In this document: one piece after another, positions 25,101 to 34,386 of the stretch
How the letters are laid out: every line of letters begins with the position of its first letter
How positions within the stretch are numbered: the stretch's first letter is position 1
Source: Ornithomonoglobus_A sp045612845
GTDB lineage: Bacteria; Bacillota; Clostridia; UBA1381
Reading direction: 5' to 3'
Length of the DNA: 64,000 nucleotides
NCBI GenBank assembly: GCA_045612845.1
Contig: JAZKZV010000012.1
Coordinates: 1 to 64,000 of the forward strand
Position numbers and translations under genes: made by a program
Notes under the pieces: generated by a model
Databases searched by the model: none
Told to the model about the DNA's origin: nothing
What the model saw: the letters and a program-made list of their open reading frames with translations, nothing else

Positions 25101-26183
25101 CTACTTTTTTGGTTTTATAAGAGATATGTCAATTATTTTTTCGTTATCTTTAAGATATTCTAATGGTTGTTTTTTGTAATGACCTGAGCTTATAACCCAC
25201 TCTGCATCAGACATAAGAACTTTATCTCTGTTTTCGAGCTTTGTAACAGAACAAAGAGTCTGCAGTATCTTAATTGCATCTCTGCCATTTGAGGCATACT
25301 CTGCAATGTATTTTAAAATTGCTTTATCTATAAGAATACTCAACTTCCTCGCTGCGTTCTCCAGTATAACGTTAATATCATCGCGAGACAGTGGATTAAA
25401 GTAAACCTCGACACATCTTGAACGAACTGCCTCCGGAATGTCCGTAGGTTTTCGTGTTGTTGCACCGATAAGCCTGAAATCTGCGGGTACTCCGTTAGTG
25501 AACATATCGTGAATATATGTCGGTATTTTTTTGTTTTGCGGACTGTAATATGAGCTTTCAAAATGCACGCACCTATCTTCTAAAACCTTTAAGAGCTTAT
25601 TTATCTGAACAGTTGGCAGCTCTCCTATTTCATCAATAAACAAAATCCCGCCATGTGCTTTCGAAACAGCACCAAGCTTGGGTTGGGGGATACCTGAATT
25701 GCCAAATGCACCCGAACCCTGGTATATAGGATCATGAACAGAGCCTATAAGAGGGTCTGCAAAGCTTCGCTCATCAAAACGCATAATAGTTGCGTCTGCT
25801 TCGATAAAATTGGCATTAGATGAAAAAGGTGTGCCTTTGCTCCTTTTTGCAATATCGAGAGCAAGTCTTGCGGCGGCAGTTTTTCCTACGCCCGGTGGTC
25901 CGTATATTATAATATGTTGTGGATTTTCTCCGCATAAAGCAGCCTTTAGTGCACGTACACCGTCTTTTTGACCTATAATTTCATCTTCGCATATGGGCCT
26001 TGCCTGCTCAGTCATAGGCTCGCTTAAGTGTATATGGCGCATTAAATTAAGCTTTTCTGCTTCTTTTGTGTTTATATCGTGCATTGACTTATCATCAACG
26101 TTTTCGCCTTTTAGGCGGCTTAGAAAATACATACCTATTACAATGGTAAAAAATAACTGTATTACAACTAAAATATTAGACAT
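25101..26183 (-). CDS. lonB: LonB-like AAA+ protein lacking the protease domain
   Basis: The 360-aa protein matches the first two thirds of the sporulation protease LonB. It has an N-terminal membrane helix (about 3-21), a linker with HLSEPMTEQARP, and an AAA+ module with Walker A GPPGVGKT (95-102), FDERSFADPLIGSVHDPIYQG, Walker B ILFIDEIGEL and a C-terminal helical lid. B. subtilis LonB is about 550 aa and continues into an S16 protease domain. Here the frame stops at residue 360, and only 64 bp separate it from lon, so the protease domain is absent. It may be a membrane unfoldase partner for the neighbouring Lon, or a decayed LonB. The AAA+ motifs are intact. Confidence 0.88.
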   Translation of the reverse strand: MSNILVVIQLFFTIVIGMYFLSRLKGENVDDKSMHDINTKEAEKLNLMRHIHLSEPMTEQARPICEDEIIGQKDGVRALKAALCGENPQHIIIYGPPGVGKTAAARLALDIAKRSKGTPFSSNANFIEADATIMRFDERSFADPLIGSVHDPIYQGSGAFGNSGIPQPKLGAVSKAHGGILFIDEIGELPTVQINKLLKVLEDRCVHFESSYYSPQNKKIPTYIHDMFTNGVPADFRLIGATTRKPTDIPEAVRSRCVEVYFNPLSRDDINVILENAARKLSILIDKAILKYIAEYASNGRDAIKILQTLCSVTKLENRDKVLMSDAEWVISSGHYKKQPLEYLKDNEKIIDISLIKPKK

Positions 26184-26307
26184 ATTTTGTACCTCTCACC
26201 AAATATTTTTGTTTTGTATAAGTATTATTTCCTGAGTGTTTTATATTATCCTTTTTTTAATTGGTTATAAAAGGATTAAAAAATAAATATAAAAATTCAT
26301 TTACCTA

Positions 26308-26336
26308 TTGACAAAACGTGAAATTAGTGGTAAAAT
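26308..26336 (+). promoter_or_regulatory. tRNA-Leu promoter
   Basis: TTGACA (26308-26313), a 17-bp spacer and TAAAAT (26331-26336), 24 bp before the tRNA. Confidence 0.85.
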
Positions 26337-26359
26337 ATTTGATGTTGAAAAAAACATAT

Positions 26360-26448
26360 GCCGTTGTGGCGGAACAGGCAGACGCCCGGGACTTAAAATC
26401 CCGTGGGAATAACATCCCGTGCCGGTTCGACCCCGGCCAACGGCACCA
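26360..26448 (+). tRNA. tRNA-Leu (anticodon TAA), CCA encoded
   Basis: An 89-nt class II tRNA. The acceptor stem is GCCGTTG/CAACGGC. The anticodon stem CGGGA/TCCCG holds loop CTTAAAA (anticodon TAA, Leu UUA). It has a variable arm (GGGAATAACATCCC) and a T-arm GCCGG/CCGGC with TTCGACC, and it ends in ACCA. A single-gene unit with its own promoter and terminator. Confidence 0.97.
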
Positions 26449-26450
26449 AA

Positions 26451-26489
26451 AGAGAGATGATATGATATAATATCATCTCTCTTTTTTTT
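26451..26489 (+). terminator. Terminator after tRNA-Leu
   Basis: A 13-bp perfect stem (AGAGAGATGATAT/ATATCATCTCTCT) followed by a run of T. Confidence 0.93.
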
Positions 26490-26528
26490 AAAATAGTATT
26501 ACAAATTTCTAACAAAGAACACTAAAAC

Positions 26529-26557
26529 TTGCTATTTGTTGGTAATTGGATTATAAT
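26529..26557 (+). promoter_or_regulatory. Promoter of the surface-polysaccharide operon
   Basis: TTGCTA (26529-26534), a 17-bp spacer and TATAAT (26552-26557), about 70 bp before the first gene. Confidence 0.7.
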
Positions 26558-26625
26558 TATTATTGGATAATTATATGTAAATAGTAGATTATAAAATAGA
26601 TACAATAGGTAAAGGAGCAAAGGCT

Positions 26626-28857
26626 TTGAAAGAGAATATTAACATTTTATTGGTTCTTATGCAGCTTGTTATAGGTGGAGCAGAAACACATGTAGTTGAG
26701 CTTGCAAAGGAGCTTAAGAGAAAAGGCCACAATGTAATTGTTGCATCAAATGGCGGTGTATATGTAAAAGAGTTAGACGAGGCAGGTATAAAGCATTATA
26801 GTGTGCCTCTTCATAATAAAAAGCCTCAGAATTTGATAATTTCAGGTAAGAGACTCAAAAAAATAATAGAGGACGAGCATATTGATTTGGTTCATTCACA
26901 TGCGAGAATTCCGTCCTTTGTATTAAACAGACTCTACAAGAAAATGAAGTTTCCTTTTGTTACAACTGCGCATTGGGTGTTTAATACAAAATACGGTCTT
27001 AAATATATAACACCATGGGGTGAAAAGGTTGTTGCAGTTTCCGAGGATATAAAAAAGTATCTTATGGATAACTATAAAATTCCCAAGAACGATATAAGGG
27101 TTACAATCAACGGAATAGATACAGATAAATTCTCGCCGCAAACAGATGTAAGCGGTATTCGTGAAGAATTTAATGTATCCCAGGATGAGAATGTAATTGT
27201 TTATGTAAGCAGACTTGACCAATCAAGAAGTCTTGTTGCAAAGCAGTTAATCTCAACAGTACCTGCGCTTTGTAAAAATATAGAAAAGCTAAGAGTGATT
27301 GTTGTGGGCGGCGGAGATGATTTTAATAATGTAGAATCTCTTGCAAAAGCTACAAATAACAGTGTGGGATACGAATGTATTACTCTAACAGGCCCGCGTA
27401 CAGATATAAATAAATTTGCCGCTCTGGGTGATTTGTTTGTTGGTGTAAGTCGTGCTGCGTTAGAGGCAATGGCATGTGAGAAGCCTGTTGTAATTGCGGG
27501 TAATGAGGGCTATATAGGCTTGTTTGATGAGAGCTTATTAGATGTAGGCATTAACACAAACTTCTGTTGTCGTGGTTGTGTGGAGTCAAGCGCACAACTG
27601 CTTTTGGGTGATATTTTAAAATTCTTTAATCTGGATGATGCCAAAAAGCAAGAACTTGGCAAATACGGACGCGAGCTTATAAAAAGAGAATATTCTGTGA
27701 GCAGAATGGCGGAGGATACACTAAGGGTTTATGATTGGGCACTCTCTAAAAAGAGCGAGATACTTGTATCAGGATACTATGGCTTTAAAAATAACGGTGA
27801 TGATGCGCTACTAAAGGCAATAATAAACGATTTGAATGAATACAAGGAGAGTGCTAATATTGTTGTTCTTAGTGCAGACCCAAAAGAAACTTCCCGGCAT
27901 TATTCTGTAAAGGCAATAAACCGCTTAAATATATTTTCTATACTTCGTCATATGAAAAAGGCAGACCTACTGATATCGGGCGGAGGTACGCTTATTCAGG
28001 ATAAGACAAGCTCAAAATCATTATGGTATTATTTAATGATAATAAAAGCAGCTCTTGCAAGAAATGTAAAGGTTATGCTTTATTCTAACGGTATAGGTCC
28101 GCTTGAAAGGGAAATAAATAAAGTACGTGCAAAAGAAGTTCTGAACAGGGTTGACGTTATAACCTTGCGCGATGCAAAATCAGAAACAGAGCTCAAAAAT
28201 ATGGGAGTTACCGGGCCTAAGGTGCTCGTAACTGCAGACCCTGCATTTAACTTGAACTGCAGTGATGGCGAAATAGGCAAGAAGATACTGGAAAGTGCAG
28301 GAATTCCATTAGATAAGAAATTATTGGGAGTTTCAATACGAAAGCTTGGTATGAGTGAGGCGGCAGAAGAAAAAATTGCGAAAGCTGTTGATGAGGCTGC
28401 TAAAAAGTATGATTTGTATCCGGTCTTTATTCCTATGCAGGAGACAAAGGATATGTCTGTATCAAAGAGTATAATGGGGAAAATGTCCCAAAAAGCGACA
28501 TTACTCAGTGGTATTTCCACTGTTAATGATATGCTTGGTATAGTGAGCAATATGTATATGTGTATAGGTATGCGACTTCACCTTTTAACTTATGCTGCAA
28601 CAAGTTCAATTCCTGTAATCGGAATTGTTTGCGACCCTAAAATAAGCGGATTTATGGAGGTTATAGGTCAAAAAAGCTATTGCACAATAGAAGATGTAAT
28701 AAATGGCGAACTTAATAACCTTATAGATACATGTGTTAATGATTATGATGGTATAAAATTAAGCTTGCAGAATGGGTATGCAACATTTAAGGAAAAGGCA
28801 GTGCTTAATGCTAAAATAGCAATGGAATTATACGAAAAGGGGAGTGTTGATATTTGA
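26626..28857 (+). CDS. Fusion of GT4 glycosyltransferase and CsaB-type polysaccharide pyruvyl transferase
   Basis: A 743-aa two-enzyme protein. Residues 1 to about 370 form a GT-B glycosyltransferase of family 4 (GGAETHVVELAKEL donor-loop start, VSRAALEAMACEKPVVIAG near the active site). From about 378 a CsaB-like pyruvyl transferase begins (GYYGFKNNGDDALL at 383-396, later SGGGTLIQD and GMRLHLLTYAA). CsaB adds ketal pyruvate to secondary cell-wall polymers, the ligand of SLH-domain S-layer proteins. The TTG start is backed by AAAGGAG 8 nt upstream. It overlaps murJ by 4 bp. CsaB is usually a separate protein of about 350 aa, so the fusion is notable. Confidence 0.88.
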   Translation: MKENINILLVLMQLVIGGAETHVVELAKELKRKGHNVIVASNGGVYVKELDEAGIKHYSVPLHNKKPQNLIISGKRLKKIIEDEHIDLVHSHARIPSFVLNRLYKKMKFPFVTTAHWVFNTKYGLKYITPWGEKVVAVSEDIKKYLMDNYKIPKNDIRVTINGIDTDKFSPQTDVSGIREEFNVSQDENVIVYVSRLDQSRSLVAKQLISTVPALCKNIEKLRVIVVGGGDDFNNVESLAKATNNSVGYECITLTGPRTDINKFAALGDLFVGVSRAALEAMACEKPVVIAGNEGYIGLFDESLLDVGINTNFCCRGCVESSAQLLLGDILKFFNLDDAKKQELGKYGRELIKREYSVSRMAEDTLRVYDWALSKKSEILVSGYYGFKNNGDDALLKAIINDLNEYKESANIVVLSADPKETSRHYSVKAINRLNIFSILRHMKKADLLISGGGTLIQDKTSSKSLWYYLMIIKAALARNVKVMLYSNGIGPLEREINKVRAKEVLNRVDVITLRDAKSETELKNMGVTGPKVLVTADPAFNLNCSDGEIGKKILESAGIPLDKKLLGVSIRKLGMSEAAEEKIAKAVDEAAKKYDLYPVFIPMQETKDMSVSKSIMGKMSQKATLLSGISTVNDMLGIVSNMYMCIGMRLHLLTYAATSSIPVIGIVCDPKISGFMEVIGQKSYCTIEDVINGELNNLIDTCVNDYDGIKLSLQNGYATFKEKAVLNAKIAMELYEKGSVDI

Positions 28858-30401
28858 AAAGCAAATCAACAGGTAAAACCTTATTGCTGACTGCTATTTT
28901 TATGTCGGGAGCGACAATGCTTGCAAAAGTACTGGGACTTGTGCGCGATTCTATGCTTGCGGCAAATTTTGGTACAGGCTTGGAGGCTGATGCATTCCTT
29001 TCTGCCACAAAGCTTCCTACCACAATGTTTGATATGGTTGTGGGTGGTGTTATATCTGCGTCATTTATACCTATTTTTACAGGTGTAAATGCCAAAAAGG
29101 ATACAAAAAGCGCAATGGAGTTTGCAAATAAGTTTATAACTCTTATTCTTATGATTACTCTTGCAATAACCATAATAGGAATTGTATTTGCAAGACCTCT
29201 TACAAATTTTATAGCACCCGGCTATGAGGGGCAGAAGTTTGAACTTACTGTTAAGCTTACAAGTATAATGTTCCCTATGATTATATTTACAGGGCTTGCG
29301 TTTTCGTTTGTAGGCATATTGCAGTCGATGGGCGAATATAAAATTCCATCAATAATAAGTCTTGTATCAAACCTTGCAATAATTTTATATTTTCCGCTCT
29401 TATGTGGTAAATACGGAGTTACCGGTTTGGCAGTTACTATGGTAATTGCATGGAGTCTGCAGGCAATAGTTCAGATTCCGTCGCTTATAAAGTTTAAGTA
29501 TAAATTCAGACTCGATTTTAAAATAAGAGACGAAAATATATTAAATGCACTAAAGCTTGCAGGACCTATGCTTATAAGTACGTGGGTACAACCGCTTTGC
29601 AATCTTATAACAGCAAGACTTGCCTCCGGTACAGATGGTGCATATGCATCGCTTGAGCTTGCTAACAGACTCTATATTATTGTAACAGGTGTATTCTCGT
29701 TTGTAGTTACAAACCTGATATTCCCAAAGCTTTCAAAGGCTAATGTTTCAAATAATGAGGATGAGGCAAGAGGCCTGGTTTCAAATTCGCTAAAGGCACT
29801 ACTCATAATAATTATGCCTATAATGGCAGGTATTATAATACTTGCAACCCCCGTTACAAGTATTATATATGAACACGGAAAACTCAATGCCGACGGTGTT
29901 ATGGTTGTATCTAATGCTCTTAGATTTTACAGTATAGGAATGGTTGGTCTGGCAGCGAATGAGGTGCTTTCTAAAACATTTTTCTCTATGCGTGATAGTA
30001 AAACACCTATGGTAAATGCAATTTTAAGTATGATTTTTAATGTAGTGTGTGCATACGTACTGTTTGATAAGATGGGTACAAGCGGACTTGCACTTTCTGT
30101 CGCAATGGGAAGTATATTTAATGCAATTTTAAATCTTCTTTGTCTGATACGAAAGGATAATAAGATATTTAAATTTGGAGATTTAATAGAAATTGTTAAA
30201 ATGGCAATTTCAACGCTTATTATGTCAGTTGTGGTTGTAATTGTATACAGGCTCATGTATGAACCGCAAAGGGATATGTTAAACCAATTAGTAATCTGTA
30301 TTGCCTGCGCTGTGTCAGGAGCGATTGTGTATGCGATTGTTCTGTTTGCTGCAAAGGTAGGATTGATACGTCAACTCTTGCAGAAAGGGGATAGAAAATG
30401 A
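28854..30401 (+). CDS. murJ: Lipid II flippase MurJ (MviN family)
   Basis: A polytopic membrane protein (515 aa, about 14 membrane helices) of the MOP exporter superfamily that flips lipid-linked peptidoglycan precursor, or in such operons possibly another lipid-linked glycan. The N-terminal signature KVLGLVRDSMLAANFGTG and EADAFLSATKLP is typical of MurJ. The TTG start overlaps the preceding stop (TTGA) and follows AAAAGGGGAG. The downstream gene overlaps by 4 bp (ATGA). The neighbours point to export of a cell-wall polymer, so it may serve that polymer rather than peptidoglycan. Confidence 0.9.
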   Translation: MKSKSTGKTLLLTAIFMSGATMLAKVLGLVRDSMLAANFGTGLEADAFLSATKLPTTMFDMVVGGVISASFIPIFTGVNAKKDTKSAMEFANKFITLILMITLAITIIGIVFARPLTNFIAPGYEGQKFELTVKLTSIMFPMIIFTGLAFSFVGILQSMGEYKIPSIISLVSNLAIILYFPLLCGKYGVTGLAVTMVIAWSLQAIVQIPSLIKFKYKFRLDFKIRDENILNALKLAGPMLISTWVQPLCNLITARLASGTDGAYASLELANRLYIIVTGVFSFVVTNLIFPKLSKANVSNNEDEARGLVSNSLKALLIIIMPIMAGIIILATPVTSIIYEHGKLNADGVMVVSNALRFYSIGMVGLAANEVLSKTFFSMRDSKTPMVNAILSMIFNVVCAYVLFDKMGTSGLALSVAMGSIFNAILNLLCLIRKDNKIFKFGDLIEIVKMAISTLIMSVVVVIVYRLMYEPQRDMLNQLVICIACAVSGAIVYAIVLFAAKVGLIRQLLQKGDRK

Positions 30402-32269
30402 ATAGTTTGATTTTATCAGTAATTGTTTCGTTATGGATAAGATTTAAAGATGCTTTTCTAAATAGCAAAACATATGCCATATTTTTGAGGATATATGACT
30501 TTTTCTCGAGTGGATGGAAGAAAAGTACAATATTAAATCTTATCTGCAACACAGATAAACAAAGCAATCTTAAAAACAGTATTTTTTATAAGATATACAG
30601 ACTTCCCTTTACATTCTGGGAGTTCTTGTCAGATAAAATAGGCGGGTACATCAATGAAAATATAAAATCAAGTCTAATATGTACTCTTGCCAGAGGATAT
30701 GTACAAGGCTTTATGGCTGTCAATTCGCGGTTTTGGGGAATTATGCTTTTATCCTCGTCAGTTTCATTTACTGCTTTTAGATTAGTAGACGGTAAAACAT
30801 ATTCACTGCCTGTGCTTATTGTTGGTGCGATTGGTGCGGTGATGATACTTCTGAAGTTTAATTTTATGTCGTTTTTAAATGGCTCTAAGTTTGTTGACCT
30901 GGTAAAAGCTGCACTCGGATTTAAAGACCTTGATTTTGAGTTTTTTGATGAAGATGGCGCAAGAAAAAATCTTATATCACCATTGCTTGTAGGAATTCTT
31001 ACAGGCGCAGTTATGGCATTCTTGCCGATTGGTATTCTCATTCCGTTTGCGCTTTTTGGTGCTATACTTGTTATGTACGCACCTATTACGGGTGTTTATG
31101 CTGCTGTTTTTTTAGGTGCAATAATTCCTACAATGATGCTCGCAATGATATGTATATGGACAACACTTTCGCTTCTTGTAAAAGCGCTTTGTACAAAGGA
31201 CTTTAAATGGAAATTGGGTCCTAATGCATTGGGACTTTTGATATTACTCACAATTTTGTTTGTATCGTCGGCACTTTCGTTTGCAATGGTTAAGAGTCTT
31301 ACTGTATGGGCAATGTATTTTGTGTTTATAATTTTCTTTGTGGTAGTCATAAATACTGTTGATACCAAGGAGCAGCTTTACGGACTTATAAAAGTATTTA
31401 TAATTTCGGGTGCGTTGGTTGCACTGTATGGAATTTTACAGTATATATTCGGCTGGACAACCACAAATGCGTGGATTGATGAAGAAATGTTCGAGCAAGA
31501 GACAATGAGAGTGTATTCAACACTCGAAAATCCAAACGTTTTGGGTGAATTTTTGCTATTAGTATTACCGCTTGTGGCAGTACAGTTTATAAAAAATAAA
31601 GCAACAACACTTGCAAAATATGGTTATCTTGCAATGTTTGGTGTTTTGGCGCTTTGCCTTGTACTGACACAGTCAAGAGGTTGCTGGTTGGGATTTATAT
31701 TAAGTGCAGTTGTATTTGTAACCTTCTGGGAAGGAAAGCTATGGGGACTTTTACCGGTAGCTATATGTATAATTCCATTTATTATTCCGCAAACGATTGC
31801 GGACAGAATTATGAGCATAGGTAATATGGAGGATACATCTACTTCTTATCGTGTGTTTATATGGATGGGTACACTCGGGATGTTAAAACATTACTGGCTT
31901 GGCGGAATAGGAATGGGCGAGGGTGCATTTGGGGCTGTTTATCCGTTCTTCTCGTATAATGCAATAATAGCGCCGCACTCACATAATACATTTTTGCAGC
32001 TTACTGTTGAGGCAGGTATAGGAGCGTTGCTTGTATTTTTAGTAACACAATTTATATTTGTAAGGGGAATGGCAAAAACATACCGATTAGATAATAAAAA
32101 AAGTACAGACTCCTTGACTGCTCTTGCATTTGCCTCGGCTATTTTGGGATTTTTATTACAAAGTATGTTTGACTACACCTTCTACAATTACAGAGTTATG
32201 GCTTTATTCTTTATGGTAATGGCAATGGGTGTTTCGCTAAAAAATATAAAGGAGAGAGAAAATGGCTAA
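30398..32269 (+). CDS. O-antigen ligase/polymerase-like membrane protein (Wzy_C family)
   Basis: A 623-aa protein with a poorly conserved N-terminal soluble part (about 1-100) and about 12 membrane helices. The Wzy_C/O-antigen ligase signature is in the second half: PHSHNTFLQLTVEAGIGAL (about 525-545), with the loop SRGCWLGFILS before it. It likely ligates or polymerises a lipid-linked glycan on the outer face of the membrane. ATG 30398 overlaps the murJ stop by 4 bp, and the gene overlaps the next by 8 bp. The tight coupling supports a common pathway with the CsaB fusion and the two GT4 enzymes. Confidence 0.85.
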   Translation: MNSLILSVIVSLWIRFKDAFLNSKTYAIFLRIYDFFSSGWKKSTILNLICNTDKQSNLKNSIFYKIYRLPFTFWEFLSDKIGGYINENIKSSLICTLARGYVQGFMAVNSRFWGIMLLSSSVSFTAFRLVDGKTYSLPVLIVGAIGAVMILLKFNFMSFLNGSKFVDLVKAALGFKDLDFEFFDEDGARKNLISPLLVGILTGAVMAFLPIGILIPFALFGAILVMYAPITGVYAAVFLGAIIPTMMLAMICIWTTLSLLVKALCTKDFKWKLGPNALGLLILLTILFVSSALSFAMVKSLTVWAMYFVFIIFFVVVINTVDTKEQLYGLIKVFIISGALVALYGILQYIFGWTTTNAWIDEEMFEQETMRVYSTLENPNVLGEFLLLVLPLVAVQFIKNKATTLAKYGYLAMFGVLALCLVLTQSRGCWLGFILSAVVFVTFWEGKLWGLLPVAICIIPFIIPQTIADRIMSIGNMEDTSTSYRVFIWMGTLGMLKHYWLGGIGMGEGAFGAVYPFFSYNAIIAPHSHNTFLQLTVEAGIGALLVFLVTQFIFVRGMAKTYRLDNKKSTDSLTALAFASAILGFLLQSMFDYTFYNYRVMALFFMVMAMGVSLKNIKERENG

Positions 32270-33377
32270 ATATAAAATTATAGAGGTTTCCTCCGATACC
32301 AATATAGGCGGTGCGGGCAAGTGTGTTTTAACACTTTTAGAAAACATCAATAAGGATGTTTTTGATGTAAAAGCACTAATCCCAAAAGGCAGTCTTTTAA
32401 AGGAACATATAACAAACCTTGGCGTTGATGTTATAGAGATTGACGGAATGAAAGACAAGTCCTTAGACAAAGGGGACATAAAAAAACTAAAAGAGATTTT
32501 CAAAATAGAAAAGCCGGACCTTGTTCATACACACGGGAGTATGTCCGCAAGAATTGCAGCACGTAAAGCAGGGGCAAAGGTTGTATTTACAAGGCATAGT
32601 GTATTTGAACCGTCAAAAAAATTATCGCGAGGAATTGGTAAAATAATAAACGGTATTATAAATAATTATTATGCTGACTCTATTATAGCGGTTGCTGAGG
32701 CTGCAAAGGACAACCTTACCGCAACCGGTGTTAGCGAGAAGAAAATAAATGTTATTTTAAATGGTGTTGAGGGCTTAATGAAAGTTGATGATGCCGAAAG
32801 AGATGAAATAAAAAAGAGATTTGGTATTGATGATGAAAAGGTAGTTTCTATAGTTGCCAGACTTGAAGATATAAAGGGGCATGACTACTTTATAGAAGCC
32901 GCAGATGAAATTTTAAAAGAGGGAATAAATGCTAAGTTCTTTATTGCAGGAACAGGCAACTACGAAGAACACCTCAAAAACAAGGTTAAGGAAATGGGCA
33001 GAGAGGAGAGCATAATCTTTACAGGCTTTATAAGTGATGTTGATAAGCTTATGAATGTTACTGATATACAAGCCAATGCATCGTTTGGTACAGAAGCAAC
33101 TAGCCTTGCCTTGCTTGAGGGAATGAGTATAGGAGTTCCGGCGGTAGTTTCGGACTTTGGCGGAAACCCCGGAGTTATAAAAAATGACAAGAACGGATTT
33201 GTGGTAGAGAAAAAGAATTCTCATGCATTGGCACAAAGGCTTAAGGAATTACTAACAGATGAGGAGCTTTATAAAAAATTATCACACGGTGCTCTGGAAA
33301 TTTTCTCACAAACCTTTACTGCAAAGGCGATGACACAAAAAACAGAAGATATTTATATAAAGGCAATAGAAAAATAA
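32262..33377 (+). CDS. Glycosyltransferase family 4
   Basis: A cytoplasmic GT-B enzyme of 371 aa. The N-terminal acceptor domain shows DTNIGGAGKCVLTLLENI. The C-terminal nucleotide-sugar domain shows VARLEDIKGHDYFIEA and the EX7E region EATSLALLEGMSIGVPAVVSD. It starts inside the previous gene (8-bp overlap), preceded by AAGGAGAG. Donor and acceptor are not predictable. The context is the same surface-glycan operon. Confidence 0.9.
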   Translation: MAKYKIIEVSSDTNIGGAGKCVLTLLENINKDVFDVKALIPKGSLLKEHITNLGVDVIEIDGMKDKSLDKGDIKKLKEIFKIEKPDLVHTHGSMSARIAARKAGAKVVFTRHSVFEPSKKLSRGIGKIINGIINNYYADSIIAVAEAAKDNLTATGVSEKKINVILNGVEGLMKVDDAERDEIKKRFGIDDEKVVSIVARLEDIKGHDYFIEAADEILKEGINAKFFIAGTGNYEEHLKNKVKEMGREESIIFTGFISDVDKLMNVTDIQANASFGTEATSLALLEGMSIGVPAVVSDFGGNPGVIKNDKNGFVVEKKNSHALAQRLKELLTDEELYKKLSHGALEIFSQTFTAKAMTQKTEDIYIKAIEK

Positions 33378-33389
33378 GGAGGTTATAAA

Positions 33390-33863
33390 ATGAAAAAAAC
33401 AAAATGGACAATTATAGATACACTTATTATACTTGCAGTTGTAGTCGTATGCTTTGTAGGCTATAAAATGTTTGGCTCAAAAATAACAACACCTGTACAA
33501 AGTGATAAGGCAGAAATTGTTGTTATGGTATCAAACAAGAGTAAAGGTTTTTCCGAATCAATAAGAATAGGTGAAAATGCAAATCTGAGCCTTACAGAAA
33601 AGAATGGCGGTATTGTAACCAAGGTGAATAAAAAGCCTGCATCAACTATTACATTTAACAGTATGTCAGGTATTTACCAGACTGTTTTAAATGAGGAAAA
33701 AGAGGATGTATATATATACGTCGATGCTCAATGTGATATAAGTGATAAGCATATAAAAATAGGTGATACAATCGTTCGTGTGGGTGAGAGTGTTGCAATA
33801 CGCGGAAAGGGATATGCTTCCGAGGGATTTGTTATTCAAATAAACGAGGGAGGCGATAAATAA
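33390..33863 (+). CDS. DUF4330 membrane-anchored protein (first copy)
   Basis: A 157-aa protein with one N-terminal membrane helix (about 8-27) followed by an extracytoplasmic beta-rich domain. TIIDTLIILAVVVVCF followed by a VxGYKMFGSK segment fits DUF4330, a family of unknown function found in Firmicute polysaccharide operons. It follows AAGGAGG and overlaps the next DUF4330 gene by 1 bp (TAATG). It is probably an accessory factor for polymer export or attachment. That is a guess from context. Confidence 0.8.
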   Translation: MKKTKWTIIDTLIILAVVVVCFVGYKMFGSKITTPVQSDKAEIVVMVSNKSKGFSESIRIGENANLSLTEKNGGIVTKVNKKPASTITFNSMSGIYQTVLNEEKEDVYIYVDAQCDISDKHIKIGDTIVRVGESVAIRGKGYASEGFVIQINEGGDK

Positions 33864-34348
33864 TGGATAAGTCAGGAAAAATAAGAGGAAAATTCAGTAT
33901 TATAGATGTATTTGTAATTTTGTTGGTAATTGTTGCAATAATAGGCTTTGTAACAAGATTTGGTGGCAGTGTAACAAAATCAGTTACATCTAATGTACAT
34001 TTTAAGTATGTTATAAAGGTAGAGGGGGTTCGCTCATATACAGTAGATGCTCTGCAAAAGAAGGGTGTTGTTACAGATAAGCGGGCACTTGAATATGTTG
34101 GTGATGTTGTTGATGTTAAGGCAGAAGAGGCTAAGGTAAATTCTATTTTGTCTGACGGTACAATGAAGAGTGCAACACAACCTGAGAGATATGATTGTTA
34201 TGTTACAATAGAGGCTAACGGAAGAGAGTCGGACGACGGATATATACTAAAGGATACAACAGAGCTTTCAGTTGGCAGAGAGGTTGAGCTTATTACAAAA
34301 TATGTACACACAACAGGTACAATAGAAAGTATAGAAATAGTTGAATAA
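33863..34348 (+). CDS. DUF4330 membrane-anchored protein (second copy)
   Basis: A 161-aa protein with the same layout as its neighbour: a short basic start, one membrane helix (about 13-32, IIDVFVILLVIVAIIGFV), then an outside domain with KGVVTDKRALEYVGDVVDV, typical of DUF4330. The two copies are only distantly alike, so they may form a heteromer. The start codon overlaps the stop of the first copy. It is the last gene of the operon before a terminator shared with the convergent GH3 array. Confidence 0.82.
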   Translation: MDKSGKIRGKFSIIDVFVILLVIVAIIGFVTRFGGSVTKSVTSNVHFKYVIKVEGVRSYTVDALQKKGVVTDKRALEYVGDVVDVKAEEAKVNSILSDGTMKSATQPERYDCYVTIEANGRESDDGYILKDTTELSVGREVELITKYVHTTGTIESIEIVE

Positions 34349-34349
34349 A

Positions 34350-34383
34350 AAAATCACACTTCGTAAGAAGTGTGATTTTTTTT
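34350..34383. terminator. Shared terminator of the glycan operon and the GH3 array
   Basis: A stem of AAAAAATCACACTTC/GAAGTGTGATTTTTT with loop GTAA, flanked by A and T runs on both sides. It works in both directions between convergent operons. Confidence 0.9.
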
Positions 34384-34386
34384 ATT

